This document shows positions 18,701-26,276 of a DNA stretch of 64,000 nucleotides, in pieces. Source of the stretch: Fontibacterium oligotrophicum (GTDB lineage Bacteria > Pseudomonadota > Alphaproteobacteria > Pelagibacterales > Pelagibacteraceae); contig CBDDZZ010000002.1 of assembly GCA_965235975.1 (NCBI GenBank), positions 186,001 through 250,000 of the forward strand. The letters are read 5' to 3'. The stretch's first letter is position 1; every line of letters starts with the position of its first letter. The notes under the pieces were generated by a model that did no database searches, was not told the origin of the DNA, and saw only the letters and a list, made by a program, of their open reading frames with translations. The position numbers and the translations under genes are program-made.

Positions 18701-19852
18701 TGTTGGTGGCTCACCCGGTCTCAAAACTCGGTAAATATCCATGCTGGCTTCATCTTGATTTAGATTTTTATCAATAGTTAAAGTATTCCTTAAAAATGGC
18801 CCTTTATTTATGCCGTCAATATCAAGTAAATAAATTGTTTTTGTTTTAAGATCCGTGAGTTTAGTAATTAAATCATTTGAAATTTCATCTCCAGATTCTG
18901 CAATTACTTCTCCTGTTTTTTCATTAATAATATCGTTAGCTAAATATTTGCCAAACAGGTCTGGAGTCTTAACTAAATAACTATTTAATCCGTCTTTTTT
19001 TAATTTTAATGCTAATGGATAGAGAATTTTTGTATCTTTTTTTATAACAACTTTTTTAGTTTCTGCGTTGATTAAATCATTTCTTAATTTGTAATTTTTA
19101 AAATTTTCAGGAATAAATTTTGTTTTCCATTCATCTTCGGAAGCTAAATCGTATCTAATATTTTCATAAAAAAGGCTTAGAATATCGTCTCTATTATATC
19201 CAAGTGCCATTAATAGAGTTGTTACGGGAAGCTTTCTTTTTCTATCGATTCTAAAATTTAAAATATCTTTTGTATCATATTCAAAATCTAACCATGAGCC
19301 CCTGTAAGGAATAACTCTGCAGCTAAATAATAATTTTCCGCTCGCATGCGTTTTACCTTTGTCATGATCAAAAAAAACTCCTGGACTTCTATGCATTTGA
19401 TTTACACAAACTCTTTCTATTCCATTCACAACAAATGTTCCTCTAGGAGTCATAAGAGGAATATCACTCATATAAACCTCTTGTTCTTTTGCAGACAAAA
19501 CTTGTTTAGTTTGTTTTTCTTCATTAATGTCGTAAGCAACTAATCTTAGCGTTGCTTTTAATGCTGCTGAATATGTAAGTCCTCGCTGATTACACTCCTG
19601 AACTGTGTATTTTGGTTTTTCAAATCGATAAGATATAAATTCGATTGTTGCGAGTCCTGAAAATTCTTCTATTGGAAAAATATCTTTAAATACTTTTGTA
19701 ATTCCAGAATCAACTTTATGCTCTATGTTTGCTTCTAAGAAATTTTTGTATGAATTGACTTGGACCTCTATTAAATCTGGAATGTTAAGTATATTTTCTA
19801 ATTTACCAAAACTTTTTCTAACTTTTTTTTTATCTGTAAAAGATAATAACAT
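15770..19852 (-). CDS. rpoB: DNA-directed RNA polymerase subunit beta
   Basis: Second large subunit of RNA polymerase. The 1360-residue protein contains the rifampicin pocket, [20 protein letters not shown] then [12 protein letters not shown] (roughly residues 515-545), with the unmutated serine of RRVSALG, so it reads as rifampicin-sensitive. The nucleotide-binding region [19 protein letters not shown] and the C-terminal [20 protein letters not shown] are present. It follows rplL after 49 nt holding a hairpin (separate entry). Confidence 0.98.
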   Translation of the reverse strand: [1360 protein letters not shown]

Positions 19853-19862
19853 AGTTTATTAA

Positions 19863-19882
19863 CCGAATATTTTATTATCCGG
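19863..19882 (-). promoter_or_regulatory. Hairpin in the rplL-rpoB spacer
   Basis: On the minus strand CCGGATA (19882-19876) pairs with TATTCGG (19869-19863), 7 bp with one G-T pair and a 6-nt A/T loop. There is no T-run after it, so it does not look like a rho-independent terminator. It ends 10 nt before the rpoB start codon. In E. coli the equivalent spacer carries an attenuator and an RNase III site; a similar role here is inference only. Confidence 0.4.
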
Positions 19883-19901
19883 CTCTAAAAAAAATTTAAA
19901 T

Positions 19902-20279
19902 TTACTTAAGTTCTACTTTTGCGCCAACTGCTTCAAGTTTCTTTTTAACATCATCAGCATCTTTTTTGCTAACGCCAGCTTTAAGTTGTTTTGGTGCACC
20001 TTCAACTAGATCTTTAGCTTCTTTTAAACCTAAACCAGTAAACGCTCTTACTTCTTTAATCGCTCCAATCTTATTATCGCCTGACGAAACAAGATTAACT
20101 ATAAAATCATTTTTTTCTTCACCTGCTGCTGCTCCACCCGCTGCTGCTGCTGGTGCTGCCGCCGCAACTGGTGCTGCCGCCGACACTCCCCATTTTTCCT
20201 CTAAAGTTTTTGAAAGTTCTGCTGCCTCAATTACAGTCAGTTTTGATAATTCTTCTACAATTTTATTTAAATCTGGCAT
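19902..20279 (-). CDS. rplL: 50S ribosomal protein L7/L12 (bL12)
   Basis: Stalk protein that recruits and stimulates translational GTPases. The 125-residue protein has the N-terminal dimerisation helix (LNKIVEELSKLTVIEAAELS), an alanine/proline hinge, then the C-terminal factor-binding domain with KIGAIKEVRAFTGLGLKEAK. The hinge makes a local patch of GC-rich GCT/GCC/GCA codons that stands out from the AT-rich surroundings. That is explained by the amino acid content, not by transfer. Confidence 0.98.
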   Translation of the reverse strand: MPDLNKIVEELSKLTVIEAAELSKTLEEKWGVSAAAPVAAAAPAAAAGGAAAGEEKNDFIVNLVSSGDNKIGAIKEVRAFTGLGLKEAKDLVEGAPKQLKAGVSKKDADDVKKKLEAVGAKVELK

Positions 20280-20298
20280 TTTGAATATCCTAGTGGGT

Positions 20299-20808
20299 TT
20301 AATTTTTTAAATTTTTGGCGTGCATCAAATTAACTATTTTTACGCTTGGTGCAAGTAAAATACTTACAATTTTTTGAGCAGGAGCAGCTAAAATACCTAC
20401 AATTTTAGCTCTTGCTTCATTAAGCGTAGGTAAAGTTGCAATATGGGCAACATCCGACGGCTCCAAAAGCTTTTCATCCATCAAGCCACCGAGAATTTTT
20501 AATTTTTGATTAGATTTTGAAAAGTTTACTAAAGTCTTTGCAAGAGTAATTGGGTCTTTAGAACATGCAATAGCTGTTGGCCCTTTGAAAAATTTTTCCA
20601 ACTTTTCAGCTTTAGAACCCTTGAGTGCAATTTTTGTAATTCGATTTTTTGTAATTTTTAAAAAAGCACCACTTTCTCTCATTTTAGTTCGAAGACTTTC
20701 TAAATCTTTAACAGTGATCCCTTCATAGTGATAAACTAAGATCCCCTCATTTGCAGCAATAACAGATTTTAAGTCGTTTACGTAAGTAGTTTTTTGCTCT
20801 CTGTTCAT
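20299..20808 (-). CDS. rplJ: 50S ribosomal protein L10 (uL10)
   Basis: L10 anchors the L7/L12 stalk to 23S rRNA. The 169-residue protein has MNREQKTTYVNDLKS, then the family pattern LRTKMRESGAFLKITKNR and FKGPTAIACSKDPITLAK, and a C-terminal helix that binds L12. The start shares one base with the rplA stop, so there is no room for the untranslated L10 autoregulatory leader found in gammaproteobacteria. Any feedback would have to act inside rplA or elsewhere. Confidence 0.96.
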   Translation of the reverse strand: MNREQKTTYVNDLKSVIAANEGILVYHYEGITVKDLESLRTKMRESGAFLKITKNRITKIALKGSKAEKLEKFFKGPTAIACSKDPITLAKTLVNFSKSNQKLKILGGLMDEKLLEPSDVAHIATLPTLNEARAKIVGILAAPAQKIVSILLAPSVKIVNLMHAKNLKN

Positions 20809-21500
20809 TATATACTCGAAAGTTGAAGTTTAACTGAGGGCCCCATTGTTGTAGATAAGTAAATCGAATTTATAAAATTTCCTTTAATGCCAGCTGGCTT
20901 TTCTTTTGAAACAATTTCATAAACGCTTTTAAAATTTTCAAATAGTTCTTTATCAGAAAATTTCACTTTACCGATAGATAAACCTAAATTTCCATCTTTA
21001 TCACATTTAATTTCTATTCTACCTTTTTTAATTGCATCGACAGTAGACTTTATATCTTTTGCAACGGTACCTAATTTTGGATTTGGCATTAAGCCTTTAG
21101 GTCCTAAAACTTTTCCTAATTTACCAACTTTTGCCATCATGTCAGGGGTTGAAATTAATACATCAAAATTTATTTTTCCTGAGTTAATTTCATTGATTAA
21201 ATCCTCTGACCCAGAAATCTCTGCTCCAGATGATTTAGCATCGTCTAATTTGTCATTACCGCAAATAACTGCAACTTTAACTTTTCGTCCGTTACCATTT
21301 GGCAAATCTACTACAGTTCTTAGATTTTGATCCGTTTTAGCTTTGTCAATATTTAAAAAGAAGATAGCCTCCATGGACTCGGCAAACTTTGTATTTGATT
21401 TTGTTTTTAATAATTTTATTGCTTCAGGCAAAGCCAGCTCTTTGGTCTTATCATGACCTTTAATTAAAGCAGAATATCTCTTTGAGTGTTTTTTTGGCAT
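20808..21500 (-). CDS. rplA: 50S ribosomal protein L1 (uL1)
   Basis: L1 forms the mobile stalk at the E site and is the repressor of the L11 operon in E. coli. The 230-residue protein has KHSKRYSALIKGHDKTKELA and the central signature ISTPDMMAKVGKLGKVLGPK followed by GLMPNPKLGT. Length is normal. Start and stop each share one base with the neighbouring genes rplK and rplJ. Confidence 0.98.
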   Translation of the reverse strand: MPKKHSKRYSALIKGHDKTKELALPEAIKLLKTKSNTKFAESMEAIFFLNIDKAKTDQNLRTVVDLPNGNGRKVKVAVICGNDKLDDAKSSGAEISGSEDLINEINSGKINFDVLISTPDMMAKVGKLGKVLGPKGLMPNPKLGTVAKDIKSTVDAIKKGRIEIKCDKDGNLGLSIGKVKFSDKELFENFKSVYEIVSKEKPAGIKGNFINSIYLSTTMGPSVKLQLSSI

Positions 21501-21925
21501 TAATCTTTTACCTCAACTCCCATTGATCTTGCTGAACCAGCAATAATTTTAATTGCTTGCTCAATATCAAAAGCATTTAAATCTTTCATTTTGATCTCTG
21601 CAATTTTTTTAAGTTGAGCTTTAGTAATTGATCCTGCAATGTTCCTACCTGGCTCCTTAGAGCCGCTCTTAAGTTTAATGGCTTCTTTAATTAAATAAGA
21701 CGCAGGAGGAGTTTTGATTATAAAATCAAATTTTTTATCTTTATATATTGTAATAACTACTGGAACTGGCTGCCCCATTAAGGATTTAGTTTTGTCATTA
21801 AATGATTTACAAAATTCCATAATATTAACTCCCCTTTGTCCTAAAGCTGGTCCCACAGGAGGAGCTGGATTAGCTTGCCCACCTTTAATTTGTAATTTTA
21901 ATATTCCAGAAATTTCTTTAGCCAT
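21500..21925 (-). CDS. rplK: 50S ribosomal protein L11 (uL11)
   Basis: L11 is part of the GTPase-associated centre and is needed for RelA sensing. The 141-residue protein has KLQIKGGQANPAPPVGPALG and the C-terminal RNA-binding part ending in IAGSARSMGVEVKD, the L11 signature. It starts 2 nt after nusG, the usual nusG-rplK arrangement. Confidence 0.98.
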   Translation of the reverse strand: MAKEISGILKLQIKGGQANPAPPVGPALGQRGVNIMEFCKSFNDKTKSLMGQPVPVVITIYKDKKFDFIIKTPPASYLIKEAIKLKSGSKEPGRNIAGSITKAQLKKIAEIKMKDLNAFDIEQAIKIIAGSARSMGVEVKD

Positions 21926-21927
21926 AC

Positions 21928-22455
21928 TTAAATCTTTTCTACCTGTCCGTATTCTAACTCAACAGGCGTGGGCCTACCAAATATCGAAACAGAAACCTTT
22001 AGTCTAGACTTTTCTTCATCAACTCCCTCTACAAGTCCACTAAATGAAGCAAAAGGTCCGTCACATACTCTAACTTGTTCACCGATATCAAAGCTTATGC
22101 TAGTTGAAGGCTTGAGAGCTCCATCCTCAATTTTTCCCATAATCTTTGTAACCTCAGCTTCAGATATTGGCGTAGGTTTTCCTGGGACACCTAAAAATCC
22201 TGTTATTCTTTTTATGGATTTAATTAAATGATAAACTTGATCATTCATATCTAACTTAGCTAAAAAATATCCTGGAAAGTATTTTTTCTCAGAAGTTGTT
22301 CTTTTTCCTTTTTTTACTTCTGTAACTTCATGAGTTGGAACTAATGTCTGTTCGAAATGATGTGCTAGGCCTTCTTTTTCAAGTTTTTCAGGTATTAAAC
22401 CAGCTACTTTTTTTTCTGCTCCTGAATGTGCCTGAATAATATACCATTTCATCAT
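21928..22455 (-). CDS. nusG: Transcription termination/antitermination protein NusG
   Basis: NusG binds the RNA polymerase clamp through its N-terminal domain and links transcription to Rho or to ribosomal S10 through its KOW domain. The 175-residue protein begins MMKWYIIQAHSGAEKKVAGL; FPGYFLAKLDM is in the NGN domain and FDIGEQVRVCDGPFASFSG is the KOW motif at about residues 120-140. Two adjacent ATG codons (22455 and 22452) could start it. It follows secE by 3 nt. Confidence 0.97.
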   Translation of the reverse strand: MMKWYIIQAHSGAEKKVAGLIPEKLEKEGLAHHFEQTLVPTHEVTEVKKGKRTTSEKKYFPGYFLAKLDMNDQVYHLIKSIKRITGFLGVPGKPTPISEAEVTKIMGKIEDGALKPSTSISFDIGEQVRVCDGPFASFSGLVEGVDEEKSRLKVSVSIFGRPTPVELEYGQVEKI

Positions 22456-22458
22456 AAA

Positions 22459-22644
22459 TTAAATTCCTAGTAAATAATTTAGACCGAATTTAAAAATTTG
22501 ATCCAGTAACAAAAAAAATAAAGCAGCAATTACTGACATTGCAAAAACTGTTAATGCGCCAATGCTAGTTTCTTTTCTTGTTGGCCAAGATATTTTTAAA
22601 GCCTCCTGCTTAACAGATCTTAAAAATTCAATAGGATTAAACAT
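22459..22644 (-). CDS. secE: Preprotein translocase subunit SecE
   Basis: Small essential subunit of the SecYEG channel. The 61-residue protein has the conserved amphipathic segment EFLRSVKQEALKISWPTRKE followed by one transmembrane helix (about residues 30-55), the minimal single-span form. It starts 13 nt after the encoded CCA end of tRNA-Trp and ends 3 nt before nusG, so it appears cotranscribed with tuf and the tRNA. Confidence 0.96.
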   Translation of the reverse strand: MFNPIEFLRSVKQEALKISWPTRKETSIGALTVFAMSVIAALFFLLLDQIFKFGLNYLLGI

Positions 22645-22657
22645 ATTTAATAATCTG

Positions 22658-22733
22658 TGGCAGGAGTGGAGGGACTTGAACCCGCAACCTCCGGTTTTGG
22701 AGACCGGCGCTCTACCAATTGAGCTACACTCCT
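22658..22733 (-). tRNA. tRNA-Trp (CCA anticodon)
   Basis: Acceptor AGGAGTG pairs with CACTCCT, discriminator G, and CCA is encoded (22660-22658). The anticodon loop CTCCAAA gives anticodon CCA for tryptophan; the T-arm carries GGTTCAAGTCC. It is wedged between tuf (5 nt upstream) and secE (13 nt downstream), the classic tufB-trpT-secE-nusG arrangement. Confidence 0.97.
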
Positions 22734-22738
22734 AAGAT

Positions 22739-23926
22739 TTATTCTATAATCTTAGTTACTACTCCAGCTCCTACGGTTCTTCCTCCTTCTCTAATCGCAA
22801 ATTTTAAATTATTGTCCATTGCAATTGGAGTGATTAACGTAACAGTCATTTTTGCATCATCACCAGGCATAATCATTTCAACACCAGCTGGTAACGCAAC
22901 TTCGCCTGTAACATCTGTAGTTCTAAAATAAAACTGAGGACGATATTTAGTAAAGAATGGAGTATGTCTTCCACCCTCCTCTTTTTTCAAAATGTAAGCT
23001 TGAGCTTCAAATTTAGTATGAGGCTTGATTGATCCTGGTTTAGCCAAAACCTGTCCTCTTTCTACTTGGTCACGTTCAATACCTCTTAAAAGAATACCAA
23101 CGTTATCTCCAGCTTCACCTGAGTCTAAAAGTTTTCTAAACATTTCAACGCCCGTACAAACAGATTTTTGTGTAGCTTTAATTCCGATGATTTCCATTTC
23201 CTCACCAGTTTTAATTGCACCAGCTTCAATTCTGCCGGTAACAACAGTTCCTCGACCAGAGATCGAAAATACATCTTCGATAGGCATTAAAAATGGTTTT
23301 TCTTTTGGTCTGTTTGGTTGTGGAATAAATGCATCAACTGCTTCCATCAACGCAAGAATTGGTTTGTCTCCAAGTTCAACATCACCTTCTATTGCTTTTA
23401 ATGCTGATCCTTTAATAATTGGAGTTTTATCTCCTGGATATCCATATGATGTAAGTAATTCTCTTATCTCCATTTCAACAAGATCTAAAAGTTCTTTGTC
23501 ATTTACAGTGTCAACTTTATTTAAAAAAACAACTAGAGCCGGAACTCCGACTTGTCTTGCTAAAAGAATATGTTCTCTTGTTTGTGGCATAGGACCATCA
23601 GCTGCATTAACAACTAGAATAGCTCCATCCATTTGTGCAGCACCTGTAATCATATTTTTTACATAGTCGGCATGTCCTGGACAGTCGACATGCGCGTAAT
23701 GACGTTTAGCTGTTTCGTATTCAACGTGAGCTGTAGAAATAGTAATACCTCTTGCTTTTTCTTCTGGTGTTTTGTCAATCTGATCGTAAGCAACAAATTT
23801 TGCTCCGCCAGCTTTTGCAAGAACTTTTGTGATCGCGGCTGTTAAAGTTGTTTTACCATGATCGACGTGACCAATAGTACCAATGTTACAATGTGGTTTC
23901 GTTCTCTGAAATTTTTCCTTAGACAT
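22739..23926 (-). CDS. tuf: Translation elongation factor Tu (EF-Tu)
   Basis: GTPase that delivers aminoacyl-tRNA to the ribosome. The 395-residue protein has G1 GHVDHGKTTLTAAI, switch II DCPGHADYVKNMITGAAQMD, the G4 motif NKVDTV and the C-terminal KFAIREGGRTVGAGVVTKII. It is the only tuf gene in the window and lies in the tRNA-Tyr/tRNA-Gly/tuf/tRNA-Trp block rather than in the str operon. That suggests a single-copy tuf, which the whole genome would have to confirm. Confidence 0.98.
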   Translation of the reverse strand: MSKEKFQRTKPHCNIGTIGHVDHGKTTLTAAITKVLAKAGGAKFVAYDQIDKTPEEKARGITISTAHVEYETAKRHYAHVDCPGHADYVKNMITGAAQMDGAILVVNAADGPMPQTREHILLARQVGVPALVVFLNKVDTVNDKELLDLVEMEIRELLTSYGYPGDKTPIIKGSALKAIEGDVELGDKPILALMEAVDAFIPQPNRPKEKPFLMPIEDVFSISGRGTVVTGRIEAGAIKTGEEMEIIGIKATQKSVCTGVEMFRKLLDSGEAGDNVGILLRGIERDQVERGQVLAKPGSIKPHTKFEAQAYILKKEEGGRHTPFFTKYRPQFYFRTTDVTGEVALPAGVEMIMPGDDAKMTVTLITPIAMDNNLKFAIREGGRTVGAGVVTKIIE

Positions 23927-23967
23927 TTACTTTTTCTACACCTCTCAGTTTATTATTAATTTTTACT

Positions 23968-24041
23968 TGGAGCGGGTGAAGAGAATCGAACTCTCACAAC
24001 CAGCTTGGAAGGCTGGAGTTCTACCATTGAACTACACCCGC
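23968..24041 (-). tRNA. tRNA-Gly (TCC anticodon)
   Basis: Acceptor GCGGGTG pairs with CACCCGC, discriminator T, and CCA is encoded (23970-23968). The anticodon loop CTTCCAA gives TCC. It lies 41 nt upstream of tuf and 65 nt downstream of tRNA-Tyr on the same strand. Confidence 0.97.
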
Positions 24042-24106
24042 GTAACCAAACCTTACTCCTAATTTTATTTTGTTGCCAACACTTCTTTTCTTTAAACACT
24101 CCCTCT

Positions 24107-24192
24107 TGGTGGAGGGGGAAGGATTCGAACCTTCGTAGGCCGGAGCCAACGGTTTTACAGACCGTCACCTTTAACCACTCGGTCACCCCTCC
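24107..24192 (-). tRNA. tRNA-Tyr (GTA anticodon)
   Basis: Acceptor GGAGGGG pairs with CCCCTCC, discriminator A, CCA encoded (24109-24107). The anticodon is GTA in CTGTAAA and a long variable arm is present, as expected for bacterial tyrosine tRNA (86 nt). First gene of the tRNA-tuf transcript. Confidence 0.97.
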
Positions 24193-24293
24193 AATTTTTC
24201 ACAAAACGACGGAGGTTTTGCTTTGAGTGGCTTTCAAGTGTTCTAAAAAAGAAAAATTTTACAACACAACTCCCTAACCACACTATTGCGATT

Positions 24294-24322
24294 TTGAAGC
24301 TTAAAATTAGGCGGAATATAAT
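24294..24322 (+). promoter_or_regulatory. Sigma70-like promoter for rlmB
   Basis: TTGAAG (24294-24299), a 17-nt spacer and a perfect TATAAT (24317-24322) lie 65 nt before the rlmB ATG. This is the best plus-strand promoter in the 194-bp divergent spacer between tRNA-Tyr and rlmB. The promoter for the divergent tRNA-tuf transcript must also lie in this spacer, but I could not pick one convincingly. Confidence 0.65.
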
Positions 24323-24386
24323 TAGAGAGTAATATTAATGCAATACATTTTTAGCTCAAATTAAGATAGTTATATCAATTAAATCA

Positions 24387-25124
24387 ATGAAAACAGGTGC
24401 ATTTTGGATAGGCGGCAAACACGCAGTTTTATCTGCTATCAAAAACCCTAAAAGAAAAATAAATAAACTTATTATTACGGAAGAAAATCAGAAAGATTTT
24501 AATCCTAAAAATTTCAATAAAAAAATTTTAATTGAAACAAAAGATAAAAAAGAGATAGATAAAATTTTTATTAGTGAAAATATTGTACATCAAGGTGTAG
24601 CTGCTGAGATAGAAAGTATTCCAACAGTAGAGTTAAAAGAGTATTTAAAAAGTAAAAGTAATTCAAAAAATACATTAGTTGTACTAGACGATATTACAGA
24701 TCAAAGAAATATAGGCTCAATAATAAGATCATGCAGCGCTTTTAATATTGATGCTGTTATTCTTTTAGAAAAAAATTATAACCCTAAAAACAAGATGATG
24801 TACAAAAGTGCTAGTGGGGCAATGGAACTTGTGAACATTATTCCGGTCTCAAATATTACAAACGCACTAGAAGTTTTGAAGAAAAATAATTATTGGGTAT
24901 ATGGACTGGATGGTAATGCAAAAGAAAATATTGAAGATCAAAAATGGTCGAACCAGAATGTTTTTGTGTTTGGATCTGAAGGAGATGGTCTTAGAAGGTT
25001 AGTAAAAGAAAACTGTGATCATCTTATTAAAATTCAAATTAACAAAGAAATTGAGAGTTTGAATGTTTCTAATGCAGTCTCAACAACTTTGGGTATTTTT
25101 AGATTACTTGAGAGAAAAAATTAA
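24387..25124 (+). CDS. rlmB: 23S rRNA 2'-O-ribose methyltransferase RlmB/TrmH family (SpoU)
   Basis: SPOUT-class methyltransferase expected to methylate G2251 of 23S rRNA using SAM. The 245-residue protein has an N-terminal substrate-binding domain (WIGGKHAVLSAIKNPKRKIN) and the knotted catalytic domain: VVLDDITDQRNIGSIIRSC, VFGSEGDGLRRLVKENC and SLNVSNAVSTTLGI are SpoU motifs 1-3. The order and size fit RlmB better than TrmH. Its stop overlaps the convergent marC stop, leaving no terminator space. Confidence 0.88.
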   Translation: MKTGAFWIGGKHAVLSAIKNPKRKINKLIITEENQKDFNPKNFNKKILIETKDKKEIDKIFISENIVHQGVAAEIESIPTVELKEYLKSKSNSKNTLVVLDDITDQRNIGSIIRSCSAFNIDAVILLEKNYNPKNKMMYKSASGAMELVNIIPVSNITNALEVLKKNNYWVYGLDGNAKENIEDQKWSNQNVFVFGSEGDGLRRLVKENCDHLIKIQINKEIESLNVSNAVSTTLGIFRLLERKN

Positions 25125-25747
25125 AATCCAAAACTAGATTTTATTCCATCTACAATAAATTGAATTGCGAGAGATGCCAAAATTAAAGCTATTACTCTTG
25201 AAAATACATTTAAAATATTTTTACTAGTATAGTTTGCAAGAATTGCAGAAAATATCATGTGAAATAAAGTTACAATCATTACAAAAGTTAAAGCAATATA
25301 AACCATTATTAATTTTTCTGGGTTGTTCGAGCTAGCATTTACTAAAAGCAAAACAGAAGTTAAAGCTGCTGGTCCAGCAATTAATGGAATGGCGAGTGGA
25401 AAAATTGAAATTTCTTCTAAAGTTTTTTCACTTAAAACTTTATTAGCACTCTCCTCTCTTCTTAGTCTTCTTTTATCTAAGAGCATTTCAATTGAAATAA
25501 TAAATAAAATTATACCACCTGCAATTTTTAGAGAGTCTATTGATACCCCAATCCAATTAAAGAAAAATTTTCCTCCGTATGCAAAAACAATTAATACTAT
25601 AAAAGCAATTAAGGATGCTTTAATTGCAATTTTAAATCTTTGCGCTTTTGTTGCTCCTTCAGTTAATAATAAAAATAAAGGTCCAATCCCTGCTGCATCT
25701 ATAGCAACAAATAAAACTGCAAAAGAATTAAAAAAAGTTGAACTCAT
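25121..25747 (-). CDS. MarC family integral membrane protein
   Basis: Six-helix inner-membrane protein of the MarC/UPF0056 family; the transported substrate, if any, is not known. N-terminal FNSFAVLFVAIDAAGIGPLF and the central FPLAIPLIAGPAALTSVLLL are family hallmarks, and hydrophobic segments span the whole length. I prefer the ATG at 25747 (208 residues), because family members start just before that segment. The ATG at 25756 is also possible. It begins 6-15 nt after the CCA end of tRNA-Asp with no Shine-Dalgarno, so it may be expressed from the tRNA transcript. Confidence 0.85.
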   Translation of the reverse strand: MSSTFFNSFAVLFVAIDAAGIGPLFLLLTEGATKAQRFKIAIKASLIAFIVLIVFAYGGKFFFNWIGVSIDSLKIAGGIILFIISIEMLLDKRRLRREESANKVLSEKTLEEISIFPLAIPLIAGPAALTSVLLLVNASSNNPEKLIMVYIALTFVMIVTLFHMIFSAILANYTSKNILNVFSRVIALILASLAIQFIVDGIKSSFGF

Positions 25748-25762
25748 AATTAACATTTATTT

Positions 25763-25840
25763 TGGCGGGAGTGACGGGACTCGAACCCGCGGCCTCCTGC
25801 GTGACAGGCAGGCGCTCTAACCAAGCTGAGCTACACCCCC
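25763..25840 (-). tRNA. tRNA-Asp (GTC anticodon)
   Basis: Acceptor GGGGGTG pairs with CACTCCC (one G-T), discriminator G, CCA encoded (25765-25763). The anticodon loop CTGTCAC gives GTC. It stands directly upstream of the MarC gene on the same strand. Confidence 0.96.
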
Positions 25841-25912
25841 AAAAAAAGCGGTGCAGACAAAATTATGCTGTCACCACAATTTAAAATAAGTAATCAAATC
25901 TTATATATAGAA

Positions 25913-26269
25913 TTATACAAAATGTCTTTTTAATTTTACTTTAGGAATTTGAAGACAATAAATATGAGCCTCTGTTTTCTTTTTATTCTTTAAGTAAACA
26001 TCAGTTTTTGTTCTGAAATAATGTTGACCTTCAAAATAATCGATTTTTTTCCATATATTTTTAAGAATGTATGAGGTTAATAAATAGCCGTTTATTTTTT
26101 TACCTTTAGAATCGGAAATAATCGCATCATACTCAATATCTTTTTCTAACTTTATTTTTCTAACAAAACCAAATGTGAATGCTTTTTGCCAACAACCAAA
26201 AATATTTTTTAAAATAAAAAAATTTTTATTATTTGGCATTAAACTGCCGTAAACGAACAATTTATCCAT
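25913..26269 (-). CDS. Gamma-glutamylcyclotransferase-like (AIG2/YtfP) protein
   Basis: Small protein of the AIG2/GGCT fold. The opening MDKLFVYGSLMPNNKNFFIL carries the YGSL motif that binds the substrate in this fold. KKINGYLLTSYILKNIWKKI then DYFEGQHYFR, where the Glu of YFEG aligns with the catalytic acid, matches the second conserved block. Length 118 is typical. The true substrate is unknown for most bacterial members. It starts 7 nt after the CCA end of tRNA-Val(GAC). Confidence 0.78.
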   Translation of the reverse strand: MDKLFVYGSLMPNNKNFFILKNIFGCWQKAFTFGFVRKIKLEKDIEYDAIISDSKGKKINGYLLTSYILKNIWKKIDYFEGQHYFRTKTDVYLKNKKKTEAHIYCLQIPKVKLKRHFV

Positions 26270-26276
26270 AACTTTA

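Noticed and set aside
20110..20190. GC-rich repeated GCTGCTGCT-like patch, possible repeat or foreign DNA
   Set aside because: It encodes the alanine-rich hinge of L7/L12; the composition follows from the protein.
23025..23666. Plus-strand open frame of 213 codons opposite tuf
   Set aside because: Mirror of the highly conserved EF-Tu gene; its translation has no family motif and lies wholly inside tuf. It is a shadow of codon bias.
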